NCBI GenBank assembly: GCA_963580455.1
Contig: OY756970.1
Span: forward strand, 20,708,001-20,772,000
DNA: 64,000 bases
Direction: 5' to 3'
Source: Euonymus europaeus
Lineage: Eukaryota > Streptophyta > Magnoliopsida > Celastrales > Celastraceae
Shown here: positions 1-11,942 of the stretch, piece after piece
How positions within the stretch are numbered: the first letter of the stretch is position 1
Layout: each line of letters opens with the position of its first letter
Translations under genes and position numbers: made by a program
Notes under the pieces: generated by a model
What the model was told of the DNA's origin: nothing
Database searches by the model: none
What the model saw: only the letters and a program-made list of their open reading frames with translations

Positions 1-97
1 CAAACAGGGGGGAGCAGTGTGAATCAGTGGCTCTGAAATACCTGCAGGTATTCTGCGGGGTGCCCTGCCAATTCAGCCCTTTCACATCAAACCTTGA

Positions 98-268
98 TGG
101 CATCATAGTACGGGTTATGTGCTTGATGGGCGGTGGACGCTTGCTTCGGATATTCCGATGGATCTTGAAAAAGCTTCATCGGTCGAAGTTACTTTCGCCG
201 CCCATCGTTATATTTTTCACCTACCCGCCTCCAAACGCCATTACATTACGATCAGAGATTATTGCTGA
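98..268 (+). other. Unidentified open frame at window edge
   Basis: A plus-strand frame is open from just after a TGA at 95-97 to a TGA at 266-268. It encodes a peptide containing LDGRWTLASDIPMDLEKA. The composition looks protein-like, and the same frame continues upstream of the TGA at 95 to the window edge region. I do not recognise the family. It could be the last exon of a gene that begins left of the window, a pseudogene tail, or chance. Confidence 0.15.
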
Positions 269-1016
269 TAAATTTGGATTTGTGTATTTCTCTCAATTAT
301 TCTAAAAAAAATATTCTGTTTCCTTATGCTTGATTTAAGTGTGAGTTGGTAATTAGAGTGATTCTTGTTTTACCTAATAGATCTCGAGTTTTTAAACAAA
401 GAATTGATTTTTATGCTGATTTGCTTTAATTGATTGGCAACGAAATTCTTAAATGCAGTTTGAATGCTTTCTGGAGGTGAGGCAATGAATAGACATAAGA
501 AGGATGAAAGGGATTTTTAGAAAAAGGATTGGAAAGGCTTTATAATTACTCTACTGCGAGTTGAAATTAGAGAAGTGGAATTTTCCCTTTTATCAGTACA
601 AGAGGAAACAAGATTCTTCTATCATTGAACTGTAAATGTTTGCTGCTGAAAGCATTGTTTGTGGTTGTAGGTTTTGAAATCACAGCGAATATTGATCTGC
701 TGTTTCGGTATCAAAACAAAATATATGAACAATTTAGATTGAAAAACATCTTTGATATGCGTATAAGAGAAATTTAGGACCATTTTCTGACCACTTGATG
801 GCTGTATTCTGTAGAAACATTCATTCATCCTGCATAAATTTTCCAGAGTACATTTACATCAGAGAACCAGATCGTCTTGCATACGGTGGTTTTTTCGAGT
901 CCTAAACCTGCATAGAAGTTCCCCAAGTAACAAAGCATACCAGAACATAAAGATACAGATCCCAAAGCAAACCTCTTTCATCACCTCAATTTGTTGTTGT
1001 CCTCTTCCTTCATTTA

Positions 1017-1771
1017 CTATGGCTTGAATTTGATTCTTAGTTTTGATGCTTCATGTTTTCCCAATTGTTTTTGAAAATCAGTTTCAGGGGATCTAATTTC
1101 CTCTCCAGTCACTTCACTCTCTTCCTCCTTTGCCTGAAATGATGAGTATTGGCCTCCACCTGAACTGCAACTACCACAATTCCTCTTCCTCCTTGGCTCC
1201 TCTACCTGTTCTCTGTCATGCTCATCGCCAAAATCTGAAACTTCTCCTAGAAGAATATACCGTCCGTAACCTGTAAGCACAATTTCCCCCTCCCCACAAA
1301 GCTTCCTCAAATGATGACTCAAGAAACTACCATGCCCCCAAGGCAAACCCTCATACTCTCTCTTTATAAAACCAGCTATTGCATCCTCTGTTGACCCTCC
1401 TTCCTCTCTCAGCTTTGCAATCGCCGTTTGTATCATCTGACATTCACATTGAAAACTATAAAATAAGGGACGAAACGTGAACATCTTGAAATTCCATGAA
1501 ATGCAAGAAAACAAAGCAATGATTCTCAAATTCCTTCCAAAAATAGCCAAAATGTGTAAAGCCGAAGGTCATTCTGAGCTAAATTAAAGAAAATTACGAG
1601 GGAGTAGGTAGGGTGATCCGGGGTCTTGAAAGTAGGAAACTCCCGATGGAGGCGTTGGTCAATGCGGGACAGAAGCTCTTCGGACAGAGGCCTTGACCGG
1701 AGGAGGTTCACCAGCACGGCCTCTCTGAAACTGCTCATCGTGCGCTGTCGCCTCTGGTCCATGCCCTCCAT
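1017..1771 (-). CDS. Linker-histone H15-domain protein, short form
   Basis: Predicted nuclear DNA-binding protein of 197 residues. Two exons on the minus strand (1598-1771 and 1017-1436) join in phase 0 across a GT-AG intron (1437-1597). The join creates HPTYSLMIQTAIAKLREEGG, the start of a linker histone H1/H5 (H15) winged-helix fold at about residues 52-120; a glycine-rich wing (GEGEIVLTGYGRYIL) follows. The N-terminal 50 residues form a likely helix (FREAVLVNLLRSRPLSEELL). The tail is acidic and then basic, with one RRKR patch and no clear AT-hook, so it is not a typical plant HMGA or HON4/5 protein, which carry several. ATG at 1771 is first; a second in-frame ATG lies at 1762. Family assignment is firm, cellular role is inferred. 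Confidence 0.75.
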
Positions 1772-2432
1772 CTTGTCGGATAGGAGATTCAGAAACCTCC
1801 CGTTTTTCTTTTCGTGTTGTCTTTAGAATCCAATTTAGGGTATGGAAGGACCCAATGGACATCTGGCAGTGGCAGGTATATCATAAATCATTAATAATCA
1901 TTTTTACCAAGTACGCTACTCCTTGTGAATCAATTTTTGCCTTTTAAATGATTTTCTAAAAGTTAGAGAGAGAACTTTTTTTTAAAAAAAAAAAAATTGA
2001 ATTACTGACAAATTAATTTTGAGCTGATCCTTGTTTAGCTTGAATTTCATTAATTCAAACCCAAAAGGCAAAAAAACCACAATTTAATTGTGCGTGCGAG
2101 CTTGCTTGCTAACCTGAGTTTCACGCTACTCCGTACAACATGACGATTCTAAAGTGACAAGAAAATCATGTAATATAAAAAATTATGGCTTGTTCATACA
2201 TCAAACACAAAGGATTCCACCTTTACAGTTTACATTATACATTCTTATTTGCAAGACCCTAAAAGTAGTTGCACATGAAGACTTCAACAAAAAAAATCAA
2301 CAAGCAAACATCTAATTTAAAATAATAGCTGACATGTGCATTTACAGAGGAGAAAGTTGACCAGAGGTCAAGGATATCACTAGGGAGGATGGAAGCAACT
2401 AAAACAACACAACAGTTCACCACTTGGATTAT
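1772..2432. other. Intergenic stretch
   Basis: Contains a T-run followed by an A-run at about 1977-1995 and otherwise AT-rich sequence. No coding signal seen beyond the 3' flank of the Nudix remnant. Confidence 0.5.
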
Positions 2433-4513
2433 TTACATGGTCTGGCAGCTTTTCCCATCTTCATTCAAAAAGGGCTGGAAGGTTCTGATAACTTCTTCAT
2501 ACATAGGCCTCTTGTAATCCACTGCCTAAAACAACATATTACTAACTCCTGTTAGGCCCCTCAACCATACAAAATTTATTAAAAAAATTACAACTAAGAA
2601 TGAATCATACTTATGCAGCACACCTGCTCACTAACTTCTTCAGGGCTTGCCCATTTCCACTCCGAAAACTCCGTATCCGCTCCACCATTTGCTAAATTAA
2701 TCTCACTATCATCATTGGTCAATTGCATAAGGAACTATGTATCGTGCGTGGTAAGGCCTCAAACAAGTCATTATAGAACATAAGAAACACGTATCTCTGA
2801 CAACATACGACTGTAATAAAGCTCGAAAAAAGTAGATCATATCATAATGCTACAGTTGAAACATAGCATAACGTTGATCATATCATAAATGGAGCCACGC
2901 TAAGCCAAATTTGTTTTCCATCATGATATATAATAATATAAATGCATATCTATGAACAAAAAACAGAAAAGGAGAAAAAATCATGAATTTCCTAAAATAA
3001 GAAGTGTCCTAAACCCCAAAGACATACTACACAAAGAATCTTAACACCCAAGTAAAACCAAAGATCGACAAACAATCACTTTTCCTGATAATCTAGGCAA
3101 TAGTAAATTTCACCTAAGAGTGAGTGTACTGCATTTACAGGAACATTTCTTGGAAGGGAAACAAGAGATCACAAATAGAAAAGGCCATAATTTTTTTGAT
3201 AAGATTCGTGAAAAGGTAAGGTGGAAAAACTCTGCAATTCTACGGCCGAGCATTTGCTAGGTGTAACATTTACAGAAAGACCACCTATTGCACAAGCCGG
3301 CCAACTGCTGAGGATCCTAATCGACAAGAGTATATAGGTAGCCTTACATTAGAGGTCAAACTAAAAAAATGACATTAGATTTCTCATGGACATAATTTGT
3401 TATCAACAGAGCAAGTGTTTTCCCTGTATAATCCCCACCTGAGAAGTACAGAAGTAAAAATTACATCAAAAAATAATGCAGGCACAAATCGGGTACCACC
3501 TGAGGCATCTGCCATGCTCCTGGTACATTTAATCTCGAAGCCACAAAAATCTGCAAAAGTAAATTACAGAGGATCACCAACTCTTTCTAGACTTGATGAA
3601 AAACAAAAGAGAAAGAAAAATGAATCTGAAAAGATACAAATACAGGATATATTAAATACGGCCAACTATTTTTATTTACCTAATCGTCTTCCTACAACCT
3701 CAACAAACTCGCGAAAAATGAAATCAATCACTGACCTAAAAAAACACACACAAAGATGCACATATTGCAAAATCCCAGTGTTGAAGAGATTATTTGCGTA
3801 ACCTTGACATATGTCTTCCCCGGCAACACAGTAGGCAGTACATTTTCATGAAGCAGCCAATATTAGATCAATAATCACAGCACCGGAACCGGTAAATGAA
3901 CATTGCAAGCTATATATAGTTCCATAAAAGTTCCCCCTAGTACGATATTACTTTCTTTAATTTGTATCCCGTATCATTAATATTTTGTAATATTGAAATG
4001 ACAAAACATATCTGCAAAAGCCTATCAAAGAGCAGTTGAAATTGAACTAAAATGTCGAAATTACAAGTTTCCATACTTTCTTACTTGTTTTTTTTTCTTT
4101 CCATCCTGGCACACTTTATTAAAGTCGGTGATCCCTTCATTTCTTTTCCCAGAGAAACACTTTCCAAGTTAGTCAGCCATATTCCTTTAGCAGAACCTTG
4201 TTTCAAATTTTCGCCAAAATTTACAGCATGTGCAAATTAATCATAAAAGCAACCACGCCATACACTTGTAGCAACTACACGGTTCTCAATTCTCCAAATT
4301 CGTTGCATGCAAATTCACAGTTGATCTTCCCACACAAGCAACTTTAACAACAGAAAAAAGGTATTTATATCAAGAATTCAACGAGTACATACAGAGAGAG
4401 CTAAACAGATTTTAAAAGAAAGATGGAAAATATATAACATATATAACCTGACTACCAGAGTTGATGAGTCACACGCCAACTTTGGGGTGATAACCAGAGG
4501 GGCAGCCTTCCAT
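2433..4513 (-). pseudogene. Nudix hydrolase 25-like pseudogene
   Basis: Four exon-like blocks on the minus strand match plant NUDT25 (diadenosine polyphosphate / RNA 5' pyrophosphohydrolase family) with intron positions kept. Block 1 (4448-4513) starts ATG and reads MEGCPSGYHPKVGV, then TGA at 4469-4471 where the family has Cys, then LINSGSQ. Block 2 (3500-3550) reads IFVASRLNVPGAWQMPQ. Block 3 (2624-2734) ends EWKWASPEEVSEQ. Block 4 (2433-2525) begins AVDYKRPMYEEVIRTF and ends in TAA. Nothing between 2735 and 3499 encodes the Nudix box (GX5EX7REUXEEXGU) or the following WLTYDFPP region. A stop plus loss of the catalytic exon means no active enzyme. Retained introns show it is not a retrocopy. 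A functional copy presumably exists elsewhere. Confidence 0.85.
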
Positions 4514-5074
4514 GCCTGCCTACGCTTCCTCGCTCAGTAATGCGATGTACTGATAAACAGACGGTGATATCTCGCAATCAGAAATATCAGGTAGAATCGA
4601 TCATTCAAAGCAAAATGAAGATGTGGTCATACGGGAATGAGTGACGCTGGCCAACGACAAATCGGTGGCTATTTTTACTCCAATTTTAAACAGGGTTTGT
4701 CAATGCAGTTTTGCGAATCGCGACTCTCCCTTATCCTGCGCACCCCTTCCACCGCTAAAAAAACTAAAAAAGTGTCAGTAATTAATACGCTAGGTTCCTC
4801 GTATTTATTAGTATGCTGAGCTGCGACTCCTACCGCCGTCAAAAAAGGGGCTTATGGTGATGTGACTTTCTTTGATTCTTGATGGGTGAAAGGGAATAGA
4901 GGCGCACGATAGCGAAGGGTGATGTGCTCAATGGGGGAACGCGGGGAGGGTTGTAGAGGGGAGAAAAGGCACTGGAGGACAAAAAGGGCAACAAAAAATA
5001 ATGGGAGAATAAGCGGTGACTTTCAGTATTGACGTCAGGAGAAACAAACAAATTTATTAAAATATTGAGGGTAT

Positions 5075-5619
5075 GTTTGAATATTGTTTTCGTTTTCAAT
5101 TATTAAAAATGATTTTAAGTTTAGTTTTAAAAATAATTTTTAAAATAAATGAAGTGTTAAAAATTTATTTAGCTTATGTTATTTGTAAGCAGTTTTCTAA
5201 ATAAAAAAATATATAAAGTTTAGACAAAAAAAAGATTTGTTATATAATATAATAAGGAGAGCAACGAACGATGACGGAAAATAGATCAAGTAAATTTGGA
5301 GAAACGATGGAGAAGAGACAAGGAAGGGAAGAGTTGGAGAGAGAAGAAATGAGAGAGAAGAGATATTGTAACAACTAACAACTAATGATAAAGGGAGGAA
5401 AAAGTAGAGTAAGAGGAAAAAAATGAATTTCAATATATTTACAAAAATGTCATCAGTCCATTTTTAAAATTCTCCAAAACATGATTTAATTGTTTTCGAT
5501 TTTCTGTTTTCAAAAACATAATTCTGAAAAACTGTTTTCAAAAACTACAACACCTAAATAAATTTTCATCCAATTTTTTATTTTAAAAAACAAATCAGTT
5601 TTGAAAACATGTTTCAAAC
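5075..5619. mobile_element. MITE-like AT-rich element, tentative
   Basis: The left end reads GTTTGAATATTGTTTTC and the reverse complement of the right end reads GTTTGAAACATGTTTTC, an imperfect terminal inverted repeat. The interior is rich in ATTTTTAAAA and AAAACTGTTTTC repeats with no coding capacity. No convincing target-site duplication was found, partly because the right end is duplicated in tandem. Confidence 0.35.
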
Positions 5620-5672
5620 AATCCGCTACCTTTGAATTCGTGTTTCAAACAATCCGCTACCTTTGAATTCGT
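5611..5672. repeat. 31-bp tandem duplication
   Basis: Two identical 31-bp units (5611-5641 and 5642-5672), each starting GTTTCAAACAATCCGC. The unit includes the right terminus of the MITE-like element. Confidence 0.9.
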
Positions 5673-6153
5673 GTTCAGTACTCTCACGGACCTTTCTTTG
5701 CTTTCCTCCCTCTTTCGTGTTTCGAATGCTCGACTACACGCTCCACGAGCTGCGATGCTTGACAGAAAGTCCGAATTTCCCTCGATGAAAATTTTCATAC
5801 ATATGATCGTTTTGGGACAAGTTCTAAATTTGGGTCCAGGTCCAATTGGTTATTATGACTTTGAAGGTGATGATATTTACAAATTGTTGTTCACGTGGCA
5901 TTAAAGATGCAGTGCGTTGGTTTTTCAAATAATTAATTTTTGAACGCATTATCTAACAATTTATTTGACTGTATAAATAAATACAAGCCAGGACCGCTCC
6001 TCGGTCAGTAAATTGAGGTGTCTTTATCCGCCAAAAAAACAATACAACCGAGTTCGATCAAACTGTATCCTTACCTTTCAAGTATTATCAACTTCTCTTT
6101 GTCTCTATCATCTTTCATGCAATTGTATTGGAACATACAAAAGGGCAAGATAT

Positions 6154-9100
6154 TCACATTCGGATAGTGAAGCCGGTCTTCTCTAACAGCTGAGGAAGGA
6201 TTCCTTCTTCCTTCAGGAAATACAAAGCTATTGCAAATAGAATGATGAACATGATGAACCACATGCTTAGACCTCCTGTCACAAGTGGAAAAAAATAAAA
6301 AATTTAACATATTATGGACTATAATCACAATTTCATATATATATATATTCGGGTTCTATCTGTGTTCGCATTCCTTTAATACTTCAAACTTTTCCATCTC
6401 AGTTATCGTAATATATAAACCTCCATTTATGAAGCATATATCCTAAACCAGAAATCCCAATTTGTAAATGCTAAAAATAGAAGGGAAAAAAACCCACACA
6501 TATGTTCAAACTAACTTGCATATAAAACAAAGACGTGATTAAGATAGAGCCAGCAGGTAGTGCCATGAAATTAAAATGATTTTCGCTTGTTCATATTCTT
6601 GTGCACTCTTCGATCTAGCCAGATAGCCCTAAATGTGAGCCCAACACAATTTATGTTGGCGGTGGGGGATTCTGGCTATGCATCACCATCGAGTCAAAAA
6701 GAGCAGAGCATGACCATAAACTAAAAATTCAGATGAAAATGAGAAGAAAGAGAATACAAAAGTTATATACCGCTTTTCTTTTCCTCAATCACAGTTACTC
6801 TTGCACTTGAGTCCATAGATGCAGACACTAAAGCCCTAAACTCAGAGAAAACAAAGGTCAATACAAATTGACATTCCCAAAAGGGAAATAGCGTTAAATG
6901 TTAATAGAATGGAGGATGTAAAGGACTATGTTGACCTCTAACCTTGAATCTTTAGAAAATGCTAATGTTGTAACCATTCCAAGATGCGCTTTTCGAATTA
7001 GATTTTGAACTAGCATGTTCCTAGAATTTATTACCAAGATGTCTCCTTCAATTGTTCCACTGCATGTCAAGCAATCACAAGAGAAACAAATGTAAATACA
7101 AAAACATATTGGCGCTTCTAAACAAGTTCAAGCACTTTAAACAATTAAGCGAAGATTTTATACACTGAAAGGAGCTTCCCGTCAGATGAAACATTGAAGG
7201 AGGATATAGGATCGCGAACAACTTGCTTTGAGCTTATTCTCTTCCATGATGTTGTGTTCCAAGAAACAATACTTCCACGTTGTCCTATGTTAAATAGCAT
7301 CAGTGATGGGTTAGCTCATACAAGAGTCATGCAGCAAGGTCAGCTTCACCCCAGAAACAGGGAGATAACTTTTAATATTGAATATCCACCTTTTACTCCA
7401 GCAGTGTACAGAACATGATCGCCACCATCGCTCTGTGAAAATCTGCAAAAGGCAAAGACTTCATCCTGGACAAAATAAATAATTTAACTGACTTGAAAAC
7501 CTTATCATGAAGCATCTGAGATGACTTACAAAGATGAATATTTGAAGAACTTATCTTGATTAGGCTTACATTTTCCTTTGGTAGAGAAGCCACTACTGTT
7601 GATGATGATACATCCCAAACTCTACCAGGGCCACCTCTTCCCAAGGAGATGAGAAATTTTCCATCAGGGCTGCAAAACAACCAAGCCAAACATGGAGTGA
7701 ACAATATCAGTAAAGTTTACTACTGCATTTTCATTTACATGAATCCAGTATCACGAAGAAACAGATAATTATTTCACAAATGTTGCAAACCTGAAAGACA
7801 AGTCTTTCACAGAAGAATGAGCTTTAGCCTCATGGAGAAGAACTTCCATACCAGGCCACTTAAAAACCCTTAAAATTCCATCCTGTACTGTACAAAATCA
7901 TTAGATTATACATCATGCTGCTTCTGATATAAATGATATCTTTCTTGCTCTTCACCGTCATTTTTTAGAATTACCAGTTTGCACCTTCTTGGTGCCTTTA
8001 ATAAAAAAAATTCCATTCAAGAAATAAAAACATTTTCTAGAAAAATAACCTAAGCAAGAGATGATGACCATATTTAATGAAAAGTTTAGCTTTCCAAAAA
8101 AACATGACTTATGATTGAGGGAGTGTACCTCAGAAGCAGATCCTAAAACCTCACTGCATTCTGTACTAATATATAATATTCATGCCTAACAAACGAGATA
8201 AACACTAAACTGATAACATTTCACACGGAAAAATGAAGGATTGTTCAGAACCTCATATTTCACACACCTTTCAGTCAAACGTACAGACACCAACACTAAA
8301 CTGAGATTTCTTACAGCATTTGCATCCATACTCGTAGAAAATTATGAAATTCGATTTGTACCTCTCCACCAACAGCAAGTACAGAACCCTCAGCATTAAA
8401 CGCCAATGCTAACTGCTGCTCAATGTCTTCTAGCGGGGTGAGCACTTTATCTGATGCTTTCAACCCAAGTTTGTGGTCTTCAGCACTCTTGACCCCATCC
8501 CACTCAAAAAATCTGCCCATGAAAGGCATAGTTATTAATCCAGAGTTCTTAACTTACTGGGAATGATGTCATTAACTGCAGAACAAGGTAGATGATGATA
8601 GATGACTTGTCGACTTTATCAAATGAATTCTCAAAAAACTAAGGTTTAGCATTCGTATTATTCAGATCTATCCTGATCAAAAATATTGGAAGCCAGCGTA
8701 GTGTAGGATAATGTCACAAGGAAAATTGTACATGCATTACTTTACTTGATTCAAAAGTCAATTGGCCAATCTGTAGAAAATTCTCTCATTTCAGATAGCG
8801 AAGAATAAAAAACCATATTCCAGTTTTGCTCTTCTCATTTGGAGTGTCATGATTTCAGTACCACATTTTTTCAGCAAAGCTCGTTACCTTCTTAAGTGTG
8901 TGAGTAAGATGCTTAGTTCAGATAAAGATTCATACTAAAAGAAACATATAAGCCTCTAAGTGATATAAACTAGGCTTTGGCAAATTGTAAGAAATAAGCG
9001 ACAGCAGAATCTTGGTTTTTGCGAACTGATCACCAAGTTCTAGTAGGAACTAGGAAGCCTTGTTATGGAGCACTTAATAGACTCACTTCAGAGAATCAAA

Positions 9101-10520
9101 ATGAATAAAAATACGTAAAATCAAGCAATTCAATGACTATCATTTCCTCAGATGATGGAACAAAACGATCAGCCAAAGTCTAGACTCCGCCACTCCGGTG
9201 AGGATGTCGATTAATACCCTCCAAATGATATTTGAGGTTTATATTTCCTTCCCATGTTTCGATCGTAGGTTTCATTTCATTCCGCTAACACCTTGACCCA
9301 TGAGTATATATTTTCTTAAAATCTTGGCTTCATAATAAATAAGAAGCTAACTATGACTGCGTAGAGAACACACCTGCAACTTTTTGGCAATGCACAAATA
9401 ATACCATCTCCACCAGGGTGAACAACCATTCTATAAGGACAGTCAGAACCAAGTCCAAGCTTAGCCACCTGGAATAAAATATGATAAAGCATAAGCGGAG
9501 ATGTAATTGACATAAGAAAAAGAAAAAGTAAATACCTAAATATGTAACCTAACACTGCACCCAAATTAAAGCAGAAAGCTATTCTAACAAGCAGTTATAA
9601 TACTTTGTGATTCAGCAGAGATAGAAATTGCAGACAGTAGCAATAATTATATCAGTTACACGGCCTTGTATAGCAAAACTATTGCAGAACAAATGATGGC
9701 AATTATACCAACAAAATTTCGTTAACTGGATGATACCATTTCAAGGTATCCCAAAACTTTCTTATTAATTAAGTTATTTATTAGGTCTCGCTTTTGATAT
9801 ATATATATATAAATAGTAAGATGTAAAAAGTGAGCCACGCTCGAGGAACTTTTGATATAGATAGAGATCAATATTAACTAACGTATTTTGAAAAACTGGT
9901 GGCTCCTACTATGTTAAACAAACGTAAAGTTCAAAAGTTGATAAAAGGGATCATGTAGAAATTTATTTGGATGCATTGAAACAAGAACATGTGAAAGGGA
10001 TTTAGCACATAATGTCATTATCTCATGGAAAATCTATAACAGCAGTTTCCATGGATCTAAGTTCCTATGCAATCGTCAACAAGAAGAAGATAAATAACGC
10101 TAATATAGATATGCCAATGCAGCATCATAAGCAGCTAACGCATTTTATACCAAAAAAAAACGAGAAAAAAAATCTAATATGAATTAGAGCACTAGAGAGG
10201 GTAACCTTAGATCTTACCGGCTGTGCCAAGAGAGAATTGGAATCGAAGTCGAAACTGGCGAGTAGAATGGAGTTAGGGATCCCGCTGTGACCTTCGCCAC
10301 CTCCACCAGCCAAAACGACGTATTTTCCGTCATCGGACGTACTCGACACGGCGGCTGATTTATCTTCGGTATTCTCATCGGGGGAGGAATCACGGTGATC
10401 CTCTAGAAGATCGGAGAGCTTGGATCTGACCTCCTTGTAAGGAACAAAGGCAGCTCCGAAGAAAGGGACGCCGTACTTCTGAAAGCATGGATGGCCCGGG
10501 CCACTGCTCTTCTTCCCCAT
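6154..10520 (-). CDS. STL2P: SEC12-like protein (Sar1 guanine-nucleotide exchange factor)
   Basis: ER membrane WD40 protein that loads GTP on Sar1 to start COPII vesicle budding (family knowledge). Ten minus-strand exons: 10218-10520, 9374-9468, 8362-8512, 7791-7882, 7570-7669, 7390-7465, 7164-7284, 6943-7059, 6771-6835, 6154-6275. They total 1242 nt, 413 residues, with all phases closing. The N-terminus has YGVPFFGAAFVP and VVLAGGGGEGHSGIPN. WD-type strands follow (RFFEWDGVK, ILRVFKWPGM, GRVWDVSSSTVVASL, SWNTTSWKRI, SASMDSSARVTVI). One transmembrane helix spans about residues 378-394, then a short luminal tail, the usual single-anchor SEC12 layout. From memory it best fits Arabidopsis At2g01470. 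The paralogue PHF1 is less likely because its N-terminus differs. ATG at 10520 opens the MGKKSS reading frame. Confidence 0.93.
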
Positions 10521-11000
10521 TTTTTTTCTCTATCTCGAGTTCTCAACTGCTGCTGCTAGTGGTAGTGGCGCTGGTGGTGGAGTCGTCGGCGCTTTATCAA
10601 ATTTAGAGCGATTCGCGTAGAAATTGCGAAACCGCTTTGACCAAAGCTTTTCTTTAGGACAGATGGGCCATTGTGGGACCCCTTTTTAACCAAGTATAAT
10701 TTTTTCTTAAACAAATTCTCACTAAAAAATGTTTTTGAGTACACTCCTTTTTTTCTTAAACAAATTCTCACTACTACACCCTGATGCTTTCTCATCTTCC
10801 AATCGAAGGAATTTTCAACTCCGATCGCTTCCGTTATGAGTCAAAATAGTGGTGAGTATTTCACTCAAGTGGGAGTCGAGACCCCTGCCAAAGAATCTTA
10901 CATGGTTCTTGGACGACTTGACTATAGTATATGTCGAATATTTCTGTGAGTAATAAGCAGCGGATCTCCCTTATTTGATTTTGGGAAAGCCAGACTAGCT
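10521..11000. other. SEC12 5' flank
   Basis: Upstream region of the SEC12-like gene. It holds an imperfect duplicated motif (TTTTTCTTAAACAAATTCTCAC near 10700 and 10750, units about 50 bp apart) and no further gene signal. Its last 8 bases (10993-11000) are the left target duplication of the adjacent hAT-type element. Confidence 0.5.
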
Positions 11001-11934
11001 TAGGGATGGCAGTGGGGCGGGGCGGGGATGGAATACCCCAGCCCCGCCCCGCCCCGCCCCGCCCCGTCCCCGCCTTCGGGACAACTTTTCTGCCCCGTCT
11101 CCGCCCCGTCAAGTCCCCGCCCCGTCAAGTCCCCGCCCCGACCTAATCAAAGTTTATTAATGTAGTTTATACTATTAATGATAAATGATTCAAATTTTAT
11201 ATGATTCTAATTTATTAATCTATTACATTATCAAAAGTACTCAATTAGTATTCAATTAATCAAGAATATAATATAACATATGATTATTTCATTGAGGACT
11301 TAGGATTAATATAATTTTATATAGATATATGTGATACATTAATATATATATATATATATATATTTCTATTATACATTCATACATACACATATATATACAC
11401 CCTATAAACATATATAAAAATCTATATGTGTGTGTATATATACATATATCTTAAGGGGAGGGGCGGGGCGAGGTTGAAAGTTTCGACTTAAACCTTAGGG
11501 TTAAAGAGTTGAAAGTTTAAATTTTAAGTTAATTAGGTTTAGTGTTTGTTTGTAATTTAGATATTAGATTTAGGGTTGAAAACTTTAGGGTTTAGACTTT
11601 AGAAAAATTGAGTTTAGTCATTAATGTTTAGACTTAAATCTTAGGGTTTAGGAGTTGAGATTTGGGATAAGACTATAGGGGTAACTGAATTATTGGATTA
11701 GGATTAATGTTTGCAATTTAATTCATTTATACAAATATGGTACATACATTAATATATATTTATATTACACATAGGACGGAGAGGGGAACGGGGCGGGTAA
11801 TCGGGGCGGGGAAAATTGAAATCCCATCCCCGCTCCGCCCCGCCTTCGAGGCGAATTTTTGTACCCCATCCCCGCCCCGCCATAGATTCGGGGCGGGCAA
11901 GGCGGGGCGGGGCGTTAAAAAATTGCCACCCCTA
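11001..11934. mobile_element. Non-autonomous hAT-type element with GC-rich ends
   Basis: The left end begins TAGGGATGGCAGTGGGGCGG. The right end, read on the minus strand, begins TAGGGGTGGCAATTTTTTAA. Flanks are GACTAGCT (10993-11000) and CACTAGCT (11935-11942), an 8-bp target duplication with one mismatch, as expected for the hAT superfamily. Both subtermini (11015-11145 and 11760-11915) are dense arrays of GGGGCGGGG or CCCCGCCCC in both orientations, while the core is very AT-rich with a TA microsatellite at about 11340. No transposase frame is present, so it would need an enzyme in trans. GC-rich hAT subtermini are presumed transposase-binding arrays; that is inference. Confidence 0.75.
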
Positions 11935-11942
11935 CACTAGCT

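Noticed and set aside
4469..4471. TGA in the Nudix relic as a recoded Cys or selenocysteine
   Set aside because: Land plants have no selenocysteine system, and the catalytic exon is also missing, so a simple nonsense mutation is the better explanation.
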